64,000 nt of DNA from Microbulbifer agarilyticus. GTDB lineage: Bacteria; Pseudomonadota; Gammaproteobacteria; Pseudomonadales; Cellvibrionaceae. Positions 16,407 through 27,902 of this stretch are shown piece after piece (position 1 is the first letter of the stretch; every line of letters begins with the position of its first letter). The stretch is from NCBI RefSeq assembly GCF_019800665.1, contig NZ_JAHVKO010000001.1, positions 310,001 through 374,000 on the forward strand, read 5' to 3'. Made by a program: the position numbers and the translations under genes. The notes under the pieces are model-generated. The model did no database searches. It worked only from the letters and a program-made list of their open reading frames with translations, and was not told the DNA's origin.

Positions 16407-17685
16407 TTTGTGGATGATGCTGGCGCTGCTATTGCTGCCTTTGGCGTTGGTAATTGCTTGGCCGCTGGTTGGTAAGAGGCACAAAGCGCGCCGTGCAGAG
16501 GCGAAAACGGATGGTCCTGAGGGTGCCTCTCAGGCAGCTTTGTATCGCGAGCACCTGGCAGAAATTGAGCAGTCTCGTGCTGATGGCGCGATCGACGAGG
16601 CGCAATATGCTTCGCTAAAGACCGAGCTTGCGCGCAAGCTGTTGGCAGAAGGGCAGGGTGGCAGCTACCAGTTGGCGCAGCGCCGAGATGGTGGGCGCGG
16701 ATTGTTGTTTGCGCTGGCTTTTGCTGTGCCTTTTACTGCGGTTGGCCTGTATTTCTACTGGGGAGCGCACGATGATGTCGCGCTGCACCGGGATATTGTG
16801 GCCAGTCAGTCCGGCACGTCCGATATGGTGGTAGAGGCGCGAATTACTCAACAGTTGCGCAAGCATGTCGAAAGTAACCCGGACGACCTGAATAGTCGTT
16901 ATATGTTGGCGCAGCGCCTGCTGGTGAGCAACGATATTCAGGGAGCCCTGGCTCAGTACCGTTACATCGTTGCCAAGCAGCCAGAGGCGGTCAGTATTCG
17001 TGCGGAAATGGCGCAAGCGCTGTTTTTTGCCAATGGTTCCAAGATTACGGCCGAAGTGGCTCGCGAAGTGGAGCAGGTATTGGCCACGCAGCCAAATAAC
17101 ACTACGGCACTGGGCCTGGCGGGCATAGCTGCCTTTGAGCGCGAAGACTATGCGGCTGCAAAGTCTCATTGGCAGCGTGCGCTCAACCAGCTGACACCGG
17201 GCTCCAATGCGGCTCAGGCCCTGGCTGCTGGGGTGCAGCGCGCGGAAGCGGCATTGGCCAAGGTTGGTGGTGAGGCGGTAGCGGAGTCCACCTCGGTAGC
17301 ATCCGATTCTGCGGACGAGGGTGCTTCCAAGGCGCAGGCAGCGGATGAAAACAGTATTGCGGTCACCGTGTCACTGGGTGATGCGGTCAAATACAGCCCC
17401 TCCACCCCGGTATTTGTCTACGCGCGTACCGCGGAGAGCCCAATGCCGCTGGCGATCGTGCGGCTCACTGCGGCGGACCTGCCTGCACGTGTGGTACTGG
17501 ATGAATCGCGGGCAATGATGCCCGGTCGCAGCCTTAAAACGGTTGATCAGGTGCAGGTGGTTGCCCGCCTGGCGGTCGGCGGTAATGCCCGTCCGGCGCC
17601 TGGTGACTGGCAGGGCGAGGTCAAGACCCTGGCCAAGGAAGACTGGTCGAAGCCTTTATCTATTGTGATTGACCAGCAAATCTGA
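16399..17685 (+). CDS. ccmI: Cytochrome c maturation protein CcmI (TPR)
   Basis: The 428-residue protein begins MIDLWMMLALLLLPLALVIAWPL, the usual CcmI first helix. Next come a cytoplasmic loop with the YREHLAEIEQ...GAIDEAQY pattern, a second helix (about 108-128), TPR-like repeats (about 150-280) and a C-terminal beta domain. It chaperones apocytochromes to the CcmFH ligase. The ATG at 16399 is chosen over a GTG at 16372 because it gives the canonical N-terminus; it overlaps ccmH by 8 bp. Confidence 0.92.
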   Translation: MIDLWMMLALLLLPLALVIAWPLVGKRHKARRAEAKTDGPEGASQAALYREHLAEIEQSRADGAIDEAQYASLKTELARKLLAEGQGGSYQLAQRRDGGRGLLFALAFAVPFTAVGLYFYWGAHDDVALHRDIVASQSGTSDMVVEARITQQLRKHVESNPDDLNSRYMLAQRLLVSNDIQGALAQYRYIVAKQPEAVSIRAEMAQALFFANGSKITAEVAREVEQVLATQPNNTTALGLAGIAAFEREDYAAAKSHWQRALNQLTPGSNAAQALAAGVQRAEAALAKVGGEAVAESTSVASDSADEGASKAQAADENSIAVTVSLGDAVKYSPSTPVFVYARTAESPMPLAIVRLTAADLPARVVLDESRAMMPGRSLKTVDQVQVVARLAVGGNARPAPGDWQGEVKTLAKEDWSKPLSIVIDQQI

Positions 17686-17711
17686 TTCATTATTGATCGA
17701 TTTCACACCTC

Positions 17712-17737
17712 CCGGTTGCGCCTTTCGGTGCGACCGG
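17712..17737 (+). terminator. Hairpin after ccmI, possible terminator
   Basis: CCGGTTGCGCC and GGTGCGACCGG pair over 11 positions (two G-U pairs) around a TTTC tetraloop, 26 bp after the ccmI stop. Only a weak TTTT lies 13 bp further on. Confidence 0.5.
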
Positions 17738-17947
17738 CCCTCCCGCATTTTCGGCCGAAAATAGCGCTGAAACCCGGCTCATAGCCATGTACAATCGTCT
17801 GTTTGCAAAGACAAGCTGGCGTTTCGTGCGGACTGCTTAGTCAGGCCCTTGCGAAATCCCTGTTTGAACCTTTTGAAAGTACAACGAAGAGCGTCCGGCA
17901 GAGCAAAGTTGCTGCACGGTTGCCGAGTATTACCGAGTTAAAAGACC

Positions 17948-20900
17948 ATGCGTTTGAAGTGCATTAAGTTGGCCGGATTCAAGTCGTTCGTCGACCCGAC
18001 CACCGTCTACTTCCCTTCCAACCTGAGCGCCGTGGTCGGCCCAAACGGTTGTGGCAAGTCCAATACCATTGATGCGGTGCGCTGGGTAATGGGTGAGTCG
18101 TCTGCGAAGAACCTTCGTGGTGACTCCATGACCGACGTAATCTTTAACGGCTCCAGTGGCCGTAAGCCTGTGGGCCAGGCTTCCATCGAGCTGGTATTTG
18201 ATAACTCCGCCGGCAAGCTCACCGGGGAATATGCCGCATTTAGCGAAATTTCCGTGAAGCGTAAAGTTACCCGCGATGGTCAGAACAACTATTACCTGAA
18301 CGGCGAGAAATGTCGTCGTCGCGACGTGACGGACCTGTTCCTGGGCACCGGCCTGGGCCCGCGCAGTTATGCGATTATCGAGCAGGGCATGATCTCCAAG
18401 CTGATCGAGGCCAAGCCGGAAGAGCTGCGGGTATTTATCGAGGAAGCGGCGGGCATCTCCAAGTACAAGGAGCGCCGTCGCGATACCGAAAACCGCATGC
18501 GTCGCACCAAGGAAAATCTCGAGCGCTTGACGGATATTCGCGATGAACTGGACCGCCAGCTGGCGCGTCTGGAACGCCAGTCTGCCGCGGCGGAAAAATA
18601 CAGCCGCTTCAAAGAAGAAGAACGCACCCATAAAGCCCATCTGCAGGGCCTGAAATACAAAGACCTGGACGATCAGGCAAAAGGCAAGCAACAGCAGATT
18701 GGTGAACTTGAGCTGACCGTGGAAGAGCTGGTCACCCGCCAGGTGGGCTTCGATACCGGTATCGAAGAGCAGCGCGTGGCGTATCACGAATTCTCCGATG
18801 CGTTTAACGAAGTGCAGGGGCGTTTCTATTCTATCGGTGCCGACATCGCGCGCCTCGAGCAAAGTATTTCCCACGCCCGCGAGCGCAATGCATCGCTGCA
18901 GTCTGATTTTGCCCGTACCGAGCAGGAGCACAGCGAGTCTGTGGCGCTCCTCGCCGCGGATCAGGAAAAAGCCGAAGAGTTCGATGTCGAACTGGAAGTG
19001 ATTACCCCGGACCTAGAAATGGTTCAGGCCGCAGAGGAAGAATCTGCGCAAACCCTGCTGACCGCGGAAGACGAAATGCGCGAATGGCAGAACGCTTGGG
19101 ACCAGTTTAACCAGGGTGCATCCGGCTCCCGCCAGCGCGCGGAAGTTCAGCAGTCCCGTATTCAGCATCTGGAAACCTCAGCACAGCGCCTGCAGGACCG
19201 TATTACCAAACTGCAGCTGGAGCGTGAGAGCCTGTCGGTTTCCGAAGATGAAATCGAACTGGAAGAGCAGAACGAAGAACTGGCCGAGCTGGAAATGCAG
19301 CTGGAAGAGCTGCGAGAGTCCACTGCCCAGCAGGTAGAAGAGCTGTCTGACCTGCGCCGCAAGGAAACCGAGCTGGCCGCAGATCTGGATAAAGAGCGTT
19401 TGCAGCTGCAAACCAGCCGCGGTCGCCAGGCTTCCCTCGAAGCGCTGCAGCAGGCCGCTATGGGGCAGGGTAAAAATGTCGCCAGCTGGCTGGAGCAAAA
19501 CGACTTGCAGGGCCGCCCGCGATTGGCCGAGCAGATCAGTGCAAGTGCCGGCTGGGAGACCGCGGTAGAAACCGTACTCGGTGCCCAGCTGCAGGCAGTA
19601 TGCGTAGACCAGATCGAGTCCCTGCAACAAACCCTATCCAGTTTTGATGGCGGTCAGGCGGTATTTGTTGACGGCCACAGCGCACCAGCTGCGGCGAGTG
19701 GCACACTGCCGAAGCTGGCAGATGTCATCGACGGCCCCGCGTCTCTGGCCGGCCTCATCGACGGCATCTACACCGCAGAAGACCTGAACAGTGCGCTGGC
19801 GCAGCGCGACCAGCTGAAGGCGAGTGAATCCATTGTCACCCGCGACGGCCTGTGGGTGGGCCCAAACTGGCTGAAAGTCAGCCGCGGTGGCGATGCGGAA
19901 TCCGGTGTGCTGGCGCGCAAGCAGGAGTTGGAAAACCTGGAAGCGGAACTGGAAGCCTGTGAGGCCCGTATTGAAGAGCTTTCCGCGCAGCGCGAGCAGC
20001 AGCTGTCGAGCACTTCGCAGCTGGAATCTGCGATTGAACAGGGGCGCAACAATGCCGAGCAGCTGAACCGCCGCGTTGGCGATCTGCGCAGCCAACTGTC
20101 TGCCCAGCGCGCGCGTCAGGAGCAGATGGACGAGCGTCGCCGCCGTATCGAAGCGGAAATTGCTGAAGTAAAAGAACAGAAAGAGCTGGAAGCCGAGTCC
20201 ATTTCTGAAGCCCGTATGGTGCTGCAGGAAGCGGTCGAGGCTATGAGTGACGATACCGATCGTCGCGAAACTTTGTTGGCCAAGCGCGAAGAATTGCGCG
20301 AGGCCTTGGATGCCGCACGGCAACGCGCCCGCGAAGATAAAGACCGCGCCCACGAATTGGCGATGCGCGAGCAGTCCGTACGCACCCAGAAAGTTTCTCT
20401 GGAGCGCACCCTGCAGGTACTGCGCGAGCAGGTAGAGCGCCTGCAAGAGCGTCGCGAGCAGCTGCAGCGCCAGATGGAAGATGCACAGGATCCATCCCAG
20501 GACTTCCAGGCCGAACTCGAAGACAAACTCGGCCAGCGCATTGAGGTGGAAACCGAACTCGGTGAAGCGCGCAAGAAAATGGAAGAGGTGGAGGCCACCC
20601 TGCGGAACCACGAGCAGGAGCGTCACAAGGTCGAATCGGCGTTGCAGGGCGTGCGCGCACAGCTCGAGCAGCAGCGTCTGGCCGCACAAACCCTGGAGAC
20701 GCAGCGTAATGGCCTGGTTGAACAGCTTGAGGAAGCCGGACACGAGCTCGACGCGCTGCTGGAAGAGCTGCCCGAAGAGCTGACCATGGACGCGGTGCAG
20801 CAGGATATCGAGCTGGTCGCAGCGCGCATCTCGCGCCTGGGCCCGATTAACCTGGCGGCTATCGATGAATACAAGCAGGAGTCCGAGCGCAAGTTCTATC

Positions 20901-21451
20901 TGGACAGTCAGTTCAATGACCTGAACGACGCTCTGGAAACTCTGGAAAACGCCATTCGTCGTATCGACAAGGAAACCCGTACCCGCTTTAAGGAGACGTT
21001 CGATCAAGTGAACGGCGGCCTGCAGGAGCTGTTCCCGAAGGTGTTTGGCGGCGGCCACGCGTATCTGGAGCTGACCGGCGACGACTTGCTCGACACCGGT
21101 ATTGCCATCATGGCGCGTCCACCGGGCAAGCGAAACAGCACCATTCACCTGCTGTCCGGTGGTGAAAAGGCGCTGACGGCAATCGCGCTGGTATTCTCCA
21201 TCTTCCGTCTGAACCCGGCACCGTTCTGTATGCTGGATGAGGTAGATGCGCCGCTGGATGACGCCAACGTGGGGCGTTACGCGCGGATGGTAAAAGAAAT
21301 GTCCGAACACGTGCAGTTCATCTACATTACCCATAACAAGATTGCCATGGAGATGGCCAACCAGCTGTTGGGTGTAACCATGCACGAGCCGGGTGTATCC
21401 CGTCTGGTGTCCGTGGATGTGGAAGAGGCAGCGGAGCTGGCGTCTGCGTGA
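17948..21451 (+). CDS. smc: Chromosome segregation protein SMC
   Basis: The 1167-residue protein has the full SMC layout. An N-terminal ATPase half carries Walker A GPNGCGKSN (near residue 32), then comes a long coiled coil (about 165-500). The hinge spans about 500-660, the second coiled coil runs to about 1000, and the C-terminal half carries the signature LLSGGEKALTAIAL and Walker B FCMLDEVDAPLDDAN. It compacts and aligns sister chromosomes with Scp kleisins, which are not encoded nearby. The downstream order zipA-ligA is common in Gammaproteobacteria. Confidence 0.97.
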   Translation: MRLKCIKLAGFKSFVDPTTVYFPSNLSAVVGPNGCGKSNTIDAVRWVMGESSAKNLRGDSMTDVIFNGSSGRKPVGQASIELVFDNSAGKLTGEYAAFSEISVKRKVTRDGQNNYYLNGEKCRRRDVTDLFLGTGLGPRSYAIIEQGMISKLIEAKPEELRVFIEEAAGISKYKERRRDTENRMRRTKENLERLTDIRDELDRQLARLERQSAAAEKYSRFKEEERTHKAHLQGLKYKDLDDQAKGKQQQIGELELTVEELVTRQVGFDTGIEEQRVAYHEFSDAFNEVQGRFYSIGADIARLEQSISHARERNASLQSDFARTEQEHSESVALLAADQEKAEEFDVELEVITPDLEMVQAAEEESAQTLLTAEDEMREWQNAWDQFNQGASGSRQRAEVQQSRIQHLETSAQRLQDRITKLQLERESLSVSEDEIELEEQNEELAELEMQLEELRESTAQQVEELSDLRRKETELAADLDKERLQLQTSRGRQASLEALQQAAMGQGKNVASWLEQNDLQGRPRLAEQISASAGWETAVETVLGAQLQAVCVDQIESLQQTLSSFDGGQAVFVDGHSAPAAASGTLPKLADVIDGPASLAGLIDGIYTAEDLNSALAQRDQLKASESIVTRDGLWVGPNWLKVSRGGDAESGVLARKQELENLEAELEACEARIEELSAQREQQLSSTSQLESAIEQGRNNAEQLNRRVGDLRSQLSAQRARQEQMDERRRRIEAEIAEVKEQKELEAESISEARMVLQEAVEAMSDDTDRRETLLAKREELREALDAARQRAREDKDRAHELAMREQSVRTQKVSLERTLQVLREQVERLQERREQLQRQMEDAQDPSQDFQAELEDKLGQRIEVETELGEARKKMEEVEATLRNHEQERHKVESALQGVRAQLEQQRLAAQTLETQRNGLVEQLEEAGHELDALLEELPEELTMDAVQQDIELVAARISRLGPINLAAIDEYKQESERKFYLDSQFNDLNDALETLENAIRRIDKETRTRFKETFDQVNGGLQELFPKVFGGGHAYLELTGDDLLDTGIAIMARPPGKRNSTIHLLSGGEKALTAIALVFSIFRLNPAPFCMLDEVDAPLDDANVGRYARMVKEMSEHVQFIYITHNKIAMEMANQLLGVTMHEPGVSRLVSVDVEEAAELASA

Positions 21452-21503
21452 TGAAGGAAACATGTTGTTTGAGTCGGAAGATCCCGATGGACTACAACGT
21501 TTG

Positions 21504-21523
21504 GAATCTGAATTGCCAGATTC
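21504..21523 (+). other. Short perfect hairpin between smc and zipA
   Basis: GAATCTG and CAGATTC form a 7-bp stem with a 6-nt loop in the 135-bp smc-zipA gap. No T run follows, so it is not a terminator. It could be an operator or an mRNA processing site. Confidence 0.3.
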
Positions 21524-21586
21524 AGTGTCGGTCGGTTCAGGGACAAGAATGTCCTCGCACAGCGGCACAGGGAGAGGGGCAAGAAA

Positions 21587-23032
21587 ATGGATAACTGGCT
21601 GATTAATCTACTCGCGCTGATCATTCTCGGCGTGGTGCTTGATGGCGCTCGTCGTGCCTATCTGAAGCATAAAGATTCGGTCAAAGTTTCCCGCAACCTG
21701 TCGCGTTCCATGCGCCAGGAAATGGCGGATGACGATATATTGTCGACGCCACGTAAAGTGAAAGAAGAGTCGGATTGGCAGCCGCCTGTTCAGGAAGTGC
21801 CTGCAGCACCCGAAGAATCAGAGTTGGAGTACATCGATCCGGAAGAGGCGGAAAAACGCCGCCAGATCGCTGCCGAGCTTCCCGGCACTGTGCGCGTGGT
21901 CCAGCGGCGTAAACCTGAGGACGCCAGTCAGGTGAACCGGCAGGTGCAAAAGAATTTCCACTCTTCTCGCAAACCGCTCGCCGGTAGCAAGCCGGATCGA
22001 GGTGAAGACACAGAAATGGTGGCTCCGAAGCCGGCGCCAGGTTCCGTTTCTGCGGCCGCACCTGTATCGGAGCCTGTATTGGATGTACCGCAGCAAGCAT
22101 CGTTGAACCTGGAAGAGCAGGTGCCAACGCTGATGGACTCGGTGGAGCCGGTTGTTGCGCCGCGCAGCGAGCAGAGTATGCCATTTAGCGAAACCGCAGA
22201 GGGTGAGTCAGCGTCTGACTCATCGCACTTTGCTCCTTCAGTGGAAGCTGAGGTTGCTGCACCAGACCCGCTGGCAGCCCTGTCTGCTGATGGCGAGGAG
22301 CCACAACTCCTTGATCGCCGCGAACCTTCGCTGGACGAGTCGGTGAGCCTGGAGTCTTTGCAGGCGGTCCCGGAAGGGGCTGAAGCCGAACAAGAGGAGA
22401 GCCCGGCGAAGAAATCCTGGGCTGCGCCTGATCTCAAACTGCCGGAGTTGAAATTCCCTGACCTCAAGAAGTCCGCTTCCGTCAGCCGCGAATCTTCCGA
22501 GCCTTCTTCCAGTGACACCGGCGGTCGCCGGGCGGAGAGCGACCGCTCAAAACGTCCGGGCAAACGCAGCGAAAATGCTCGCACCGAGCGCGCGGTAGAA
22601 GAAGTGTTGATCTTAAATATCATGGCGCCTTCCGGGGATTGCTTTGAAGGCAACGACCTGCTGCGCGTACTGCTTTCCAGCGGCCTGCGCTTTGGTGATA
22701 TGAATATTTTCCACTACCACTGTGGCGAGGCCGGCGAAGGGCCAGCCCTGTTTAGCCTCGCCAATATCGTGGTGCCCGGCACCTTCGATATGTCGGATAT
22801 GGAAGAATTCACCACACCGGGCGTTAGCCTGTTCCTGGCGTTGCCAGCGGAAGTGGAGGCGCTGAAGGCATTCGATACTCTACTGTCGACTGCACGAAAC
22901 ATCGCCGAGCAGTTGGGTGGCGAACTCAAAGATGAGAATCGCAGCGTGTTTACCGCGCAGACCGCGGAGCATTACCGACAACGCGTGATGGAATTCCAGC
23001 GCCGCAAGGCGCTGGCACGCGCGCAGGCCTGA
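21587..23032 (+). CDS. zipA: Cell division protein ZipA
   Basis: The 481-residue protein has an N-terminal transmembrane helix (LINLLALIILGVVLDGA), a long acidic/Pro-rich flexible region (about 60-340) and a C-terminal FtsZ-binding domain (about 345-475). That last domain has the characteristic EVLILNIMA, GDMNIFHYH and SLANIVVPGTFD segments. It tethers FtsZ rings to the inner membrane. It is longer than E. coli ZipA (about 330 residues) because of the linker. An intrinsic hairpin follows at 23053. Confidence 0.94.
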   Translation: MDNWLINLLALIILGVVLDGARRAYLKHKDSVKVSRNLSRSMRQEMADDDILSTPRKVKEESDWQPPVQEVPAAPEESELEYIDPEEAEKRRQIAAELPGTVRVVQRRKPEDASQVNRQVQKNFHSSRKPLAGSKPDRGEDTEMVAPKPAPGSVSAAAPVSEPVLDVPQQASLNLEEQVPTLMDSVEPVVAPRSEQSMPFSETAEGESASDSSHFAPSVEAEVAAPDPLAALSADGEEPQLLDRREPSLDESVSLESLQAVPEGAEAEQEESPAKKSWAAPDLKLPELKFPDLKKSASVSRESSEPSSSDTGGRRAESDRSKRPGKRSENARTERAVEEVLILNIMAPSGDCFEGNDLLRVLLSSGLRFGDMNIFHYHCGEAGEGPALFSLANIVVPGTFDMSDMEEFTTPGVSLFLALPAEVEALKAFDTLLSTARNIAEQLGGELKDENRSVFTAQTAEHYRQRVMEFQRRKALARAQA

Positions 23033-23052
23033 CAGCCTCTCCGAATGACGAC

Positions 23053-23084
23053 GGCGGGAGTGTGAAAAACTCTTTCCTCCCGCC
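23053..23084 (+). terminator. Hairpin after zipA, weak terminator
   Basis: GGCGGGAG (23053-23060) pairs perfectly with CTCCCGCC (23077-23084), 21 bp after the zipA stop. There is no T run, so transcription may read through into ligA. Confidence 0.4.
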
Positions 23085-23151
23085 TGTTGCGCGCGTTTCT
23101 CTCTTTAATCCAACCTGTAACCGGCAAGAATTTCCCGTTTTTTGCGGATAG

Positions 23152-25191
<2,040 letters not shown>

Positions 25192-25294
25192 TCGATCTGC
25201 TGGAAATGCGATCGGGTCGAAAATTTCACAGCATCTGACGGTAGAATTCTCCCGGTTGCCCCGTTACAGTTGGCGCTGTATTTGTTGAATTGAC

Positions 25295-25320
25295 CTGCCA
25301 GACGGACCATCGTCTGGCAG
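25295..25320 (+). other. Perfect 10-bp hairpin between ligA and the downstream gene
   Basis: CTGCCAGACG and CGTCTGGCAG flank a 6-nt loop, 104 bp after ligA and 24 bp before the next start. No T run follows. It may be a leader element or the residue of a terminator. Confidence 0.4.
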
Positions 25321-25344
25321 GGAAAGCGTAGGGGTTAGCGCAGC

Positions 25345-25779
25345 GTGATTCAGGGCGATCAAGAATCTATCGTTTACGGCTGTATCAAAGACAGCAACAG
25401 TCTCACCGGTGGCAGCGACCGTCGTCGCGTCAACCGTGAAGCTGTGCTCGCGTTGCCCAGTGCCGACGAATGGCCCTTTCTATGCCGCGATATGTTTGCG
25501 GTACCCACCATCAAGGTCAAACAATCCCAGTACCAGACCGATGTGATTCATTTCGGTGCCTCTTATCGAGCGGTTGAGTACGAGTGGAATCACTGGATCC
25601 AAAAATTCGAAGAGTTACTGCGCAGTATGTACTGGGTATCAGCGACCGTGCATCTAGAGACCGAATTATCCGGAACGCATTCTTTCACCTGGGAGGCCGC
25701 AGGTCTGTACCACGAGCCAGGTTGCGGCGAGATGCAGGTGCGTTGCGAATGGACTCAGGAAGGTAAGGTAAGTGTCTGA
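25345..25779 (+). CDS. Conserved hypothetical protein
   Basis: The 144-residue protein has no signal peptide or membrane segment and no domain I recognise. It mixes charged and aromatic residues (YEWNHWIQKFEELLRSMYW) and has a folded, soluble character. The GTG at 25345 has AGGGG 10 bp upstream. Codon usage is like that of its neighbours, and it shares the ligA direction. A short inverted repeat (AAGGTAAG/CTTACCTT, 25765-25793) spans its stop codon. I cannot assign a function. Confidence 0.7.
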   Translation: MIQGDQESIVYGCIKDSNSLTGGSDRRRVNREAVLALPSADEWPFLCRDMFAVPTIKVKQSQYQTDVIHFGASYRAVEYEWNHWIQKFEELLRSMYWVSATVHLETELSGTHSFTWEAAGLYHEPGCGEMQVRCEWTQEGKVSV

Positions 25780-25952
25780 CAAGGGCTTACCTTCGGTTGC
25801 CTTTCACCGACGGATCTCCCTTATTTGCTAACTTCTCTTCTGAATCTGTCTTCTCTGCCAAATTCCCCCTGACGACACTAACCTGTACTGGTTTCCCGGT
25901 CTGCGTGCGGAGCCGGGTGATGTTCTATGGGAAATTCAGGAGGTAGTCTCCG

Positions 25953-27380
25953 GTGCAGAACAAAAGTAGCCAGGTAAATCGTTCGGCCGCGGATTCTGAA
26001 TTTCGAACAGAAGAAGACAGTCTGGGGGAAATCAAAGTGCCCCAGCAGGCTCTATATGGAGCGCAGACGCAACGTGCCGTAGAAAACTTTCCGGTAAGTG
26101 ACTATGTGATGCCCGTCGCATTCGTTCGCGCAGTGGTCGCGATCAAGCGTGCCGCAGCGCAAACCAATGTGCATTTGGGGCTACTGGACAGTGCGATCGC
26201 GGATGCAATCATTCAGGCCTGTGACAGCCTCACAGACGAAGACTACGCACAACAGTTTCCTGTCGATGTATTCCAGACGGGTTCCGGCACCAGCACAAAT
26301 ATGAATGTGAACGAGGTGCTCGCTCACCTCGCCTCCGCAGCGAGTGGTCTTTCCATTCGTGCCAATGATCACGTCAATATGTGTCAGAGCAGCAACGATG
26401 TGATTCCAACGGCCATCCACCTCTCAGCGTTACTCGCGATTCAGAATGAACTGTTGCCCGCGCTGGTGCACCTCAGTGACGTTCTGGATCAAAAAGCAGA
26501 AGAGGTGGGCGAAGTGGTGAAAACCGCACGCACCCATTTAATGGACGCTGTACCAATTACATTTTCGCAGGAGGTGTCCGCGTGGAGTGCGCAGATCAAA
26601 CTGTGTCGCGCGCGTCTGGAATGCACCTTGCCTCGCCTGGAGTTGCTGGCCCAGGGTGGGACGGCAGTGGGGACGGGGCTGAATGCACACGATGAATTTG
26701 CGCAAGAGTTTGCGCTCAGGTTAGGGGCCGATTGTGGCATTGCGCCGCGGCCCGCGGAAAATCCGTTTGCGGCCATTTCCAGCCAGGATACTGCAGTTGA
26801 GGTATCCGGCCAGGTCAAAACTCTGGCGGTTGCGCTGATGAAAATTGCCAACGATTTGCGCTGGATGAACAGCGGCCCGCTGGCGGGGTTTGGCGAAATT
26901 TCCCTGCCAACCTTGCAGCCAGGCAGCAGTATTATGCCGGGAAAAGTAAACCCGGTAATTGCCGAGTCCACCGCGATGGTTGCGGCGAAAATTATCGGTA
27001 ACGACACGACGGTGACGGTCGCCGGCCAAAGTGGCAACTTTCAACTGAACGTTATGTTGCCGGTTATTGCGTTTTGTTTGCTGGAGAGTATTCAACTTGC
27101 AGCAAGCGCATCGCGCTTGCTGGCGGATAAGGCGATATCGGGTTTCACCGTGAATCGATTGCGCATGCAGGAGGCGCTCGCGCGCAACCCCATTCTTGTC
27201 ACTGCGCTCAATCCCGTGATCGGGTACGCCAGGGCTGCTGAAATTGCGAAACTGGCGTACCAGGCGAACCGCCCGATACTGGACGTGGCTGAGGAAATGA
27301 CGGAACTCTCGCGCGCGGAGCTGGAAAAATTGCTGGATCCTTCCCGCTTGAGTGGCGGTGGTATCGTGAGTGGGGATTAG
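25953..27380 (+). CDS. fumC: Class II fumarate hydratase FumC
   Basis: The 475-residue protein belongs to the fumarase/aspartase superfamily. The signature GSSIMPGKVNP is at about residue 326, the GSGTSTNMN loop at about 109, and the segment KTARTHLMDAVPIT is of the fumarase type. It interconverts fumarate and malate in the TCA cycle and needs no iron-sulfur cluster. GTG 25953 is preceded by AGGAGG. The N-terminus is about 10 residues longer than usual. An aspartate ammonia-lyase is less likely; the TARTHLMDA segment argues for class II fumarase. Confidence 0.88.
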   Translation: MQNKSSQVNRSAADSEFRTEEDSLGEIKVPQQALYGAQTQRAVENFPVSDYVMPVAFVRAVVAIKRAAAQTNVHLGLLDSAIADAIIQACDSLTDEDYAQQFPVDVFQTGSGTSTNMNVNEVLAHLASAASGLSIRANDHVNMCQSSNDVIPTAIHLSALLAIQNELLPALVHLSDVLDQKAEEVGEVVKTARTHLMDAVPITFSQEVSAWSAQIKLCRARLECTLPRLELLAQGGTAVGTGLNAHDEFAQEFALRLGADCGIAPRPAENPFAAISSQDTAVEVSGQVKTLAVALMKIANDLRWMNSGPLAGFGEISLPTLQPGSSIMPGKVNPVIAESTAMVAAKIIGNDTTVTVAGQSGNFQLNVMLPVIAFCLLESIQLAASASRLLADKAISGFTVNRLRMQEALARNPILVTALNPVIGYARAAEIAKLAYQANRPILDVAEEMTELSRAELEKLLDPSRLSGGGIVSGD

Positions 27381-27394
27381 GCGTATGGTTTCGT

Positions 27395-27517
27395 TCACGC
27401 AAAGATCAGTACGCCGAGCAGAATGGAGCCTGCGATCAGCATCATCCATTCAACCCAGATGCCCAGCCGGCGCAGTGCTGCTCTGTCCTCAGCGCGGAAT
27501 AAAAGTCGTTTGTGCAT
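27395..27517 (-). CDS. Possible 40-residue single-pass membrane protein
   Basis: On the minus strand, converging on fumC with a 14-bp gap, an ATG at 27517 opens a 40-codon frame. It has a basic, helical N-terminus (HKRLLFRAEDRAALRRLG) and one hydrophobic helix (WMMLIAGSILLGVLIFA) ending at the stop. The amphipathic-plus-membrane pattern is unlike a random frame. The ribosome-binding site is weak (AAAGG 2 bp upstream), and no function is known to me. Confidence 0.4.
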   Translation of the reverse strand: MHKRLLFRAEDRAALRRLGIWVEWMMLIAGSILLGVLIFA

Positions 27518-27902
27518 AGCCTTTGACGAGCCTGTCGAGTGGGCGATATATCTGCCCCGAGCCCAATGTTTGACTTCAAACTTACACGCGACCCGCGTTG
27601 ACACGGGTAGACCAATGTTGCAGGATTCGGCGCCGTTGAGAGATCTGGGCTGGCACACCATGCGTACCAGAAGAAGTATTTGGCGCAATGGCCCACCGGA
27701 GGTTTGCTCGGTGCGGCCCCGGTGCACTAGGCCCCGAGGCTTCCGTGCCTGTGGTCCGTCTCTCTCGATAGTGTGTGCACCCTATCGCTATAGTATAAAG
27801 GTCGGCGCTGTCGATTGTGTCGTGCAGGACGCCTGCAGCCGCTAGGGTAGTGTGGAGTCCTCCGTTGACCAATCATTCATATCTGGATGAAAGTAGTTAG
27901 TT
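27518..27902. other. Intergenic region (385 bp), no gene supported
   Basis: Open frames here are short and compositionally poor. A perfect GTTTGA-CT-TCAAAC palindrome at 27568-27581 is a possible operator. The region would contain divergent promoters for the two small membrane proteins. Confidence 0.4.

Noticed and set aside
19634-21568. A 644-codon open frame antisense to smc
   Set aside because: Leu/Gln/His-rich translation typical of the reverse of a coiled-coil gene; no independent evidence.
21462-21602. A 46-codon frame between smc and zipA starting at ATG 21462 with a GGAAA upstream
   Set aside because: It runs into the start of zipA in another frame, has acidic low-complexity content and no recognisable pattern.
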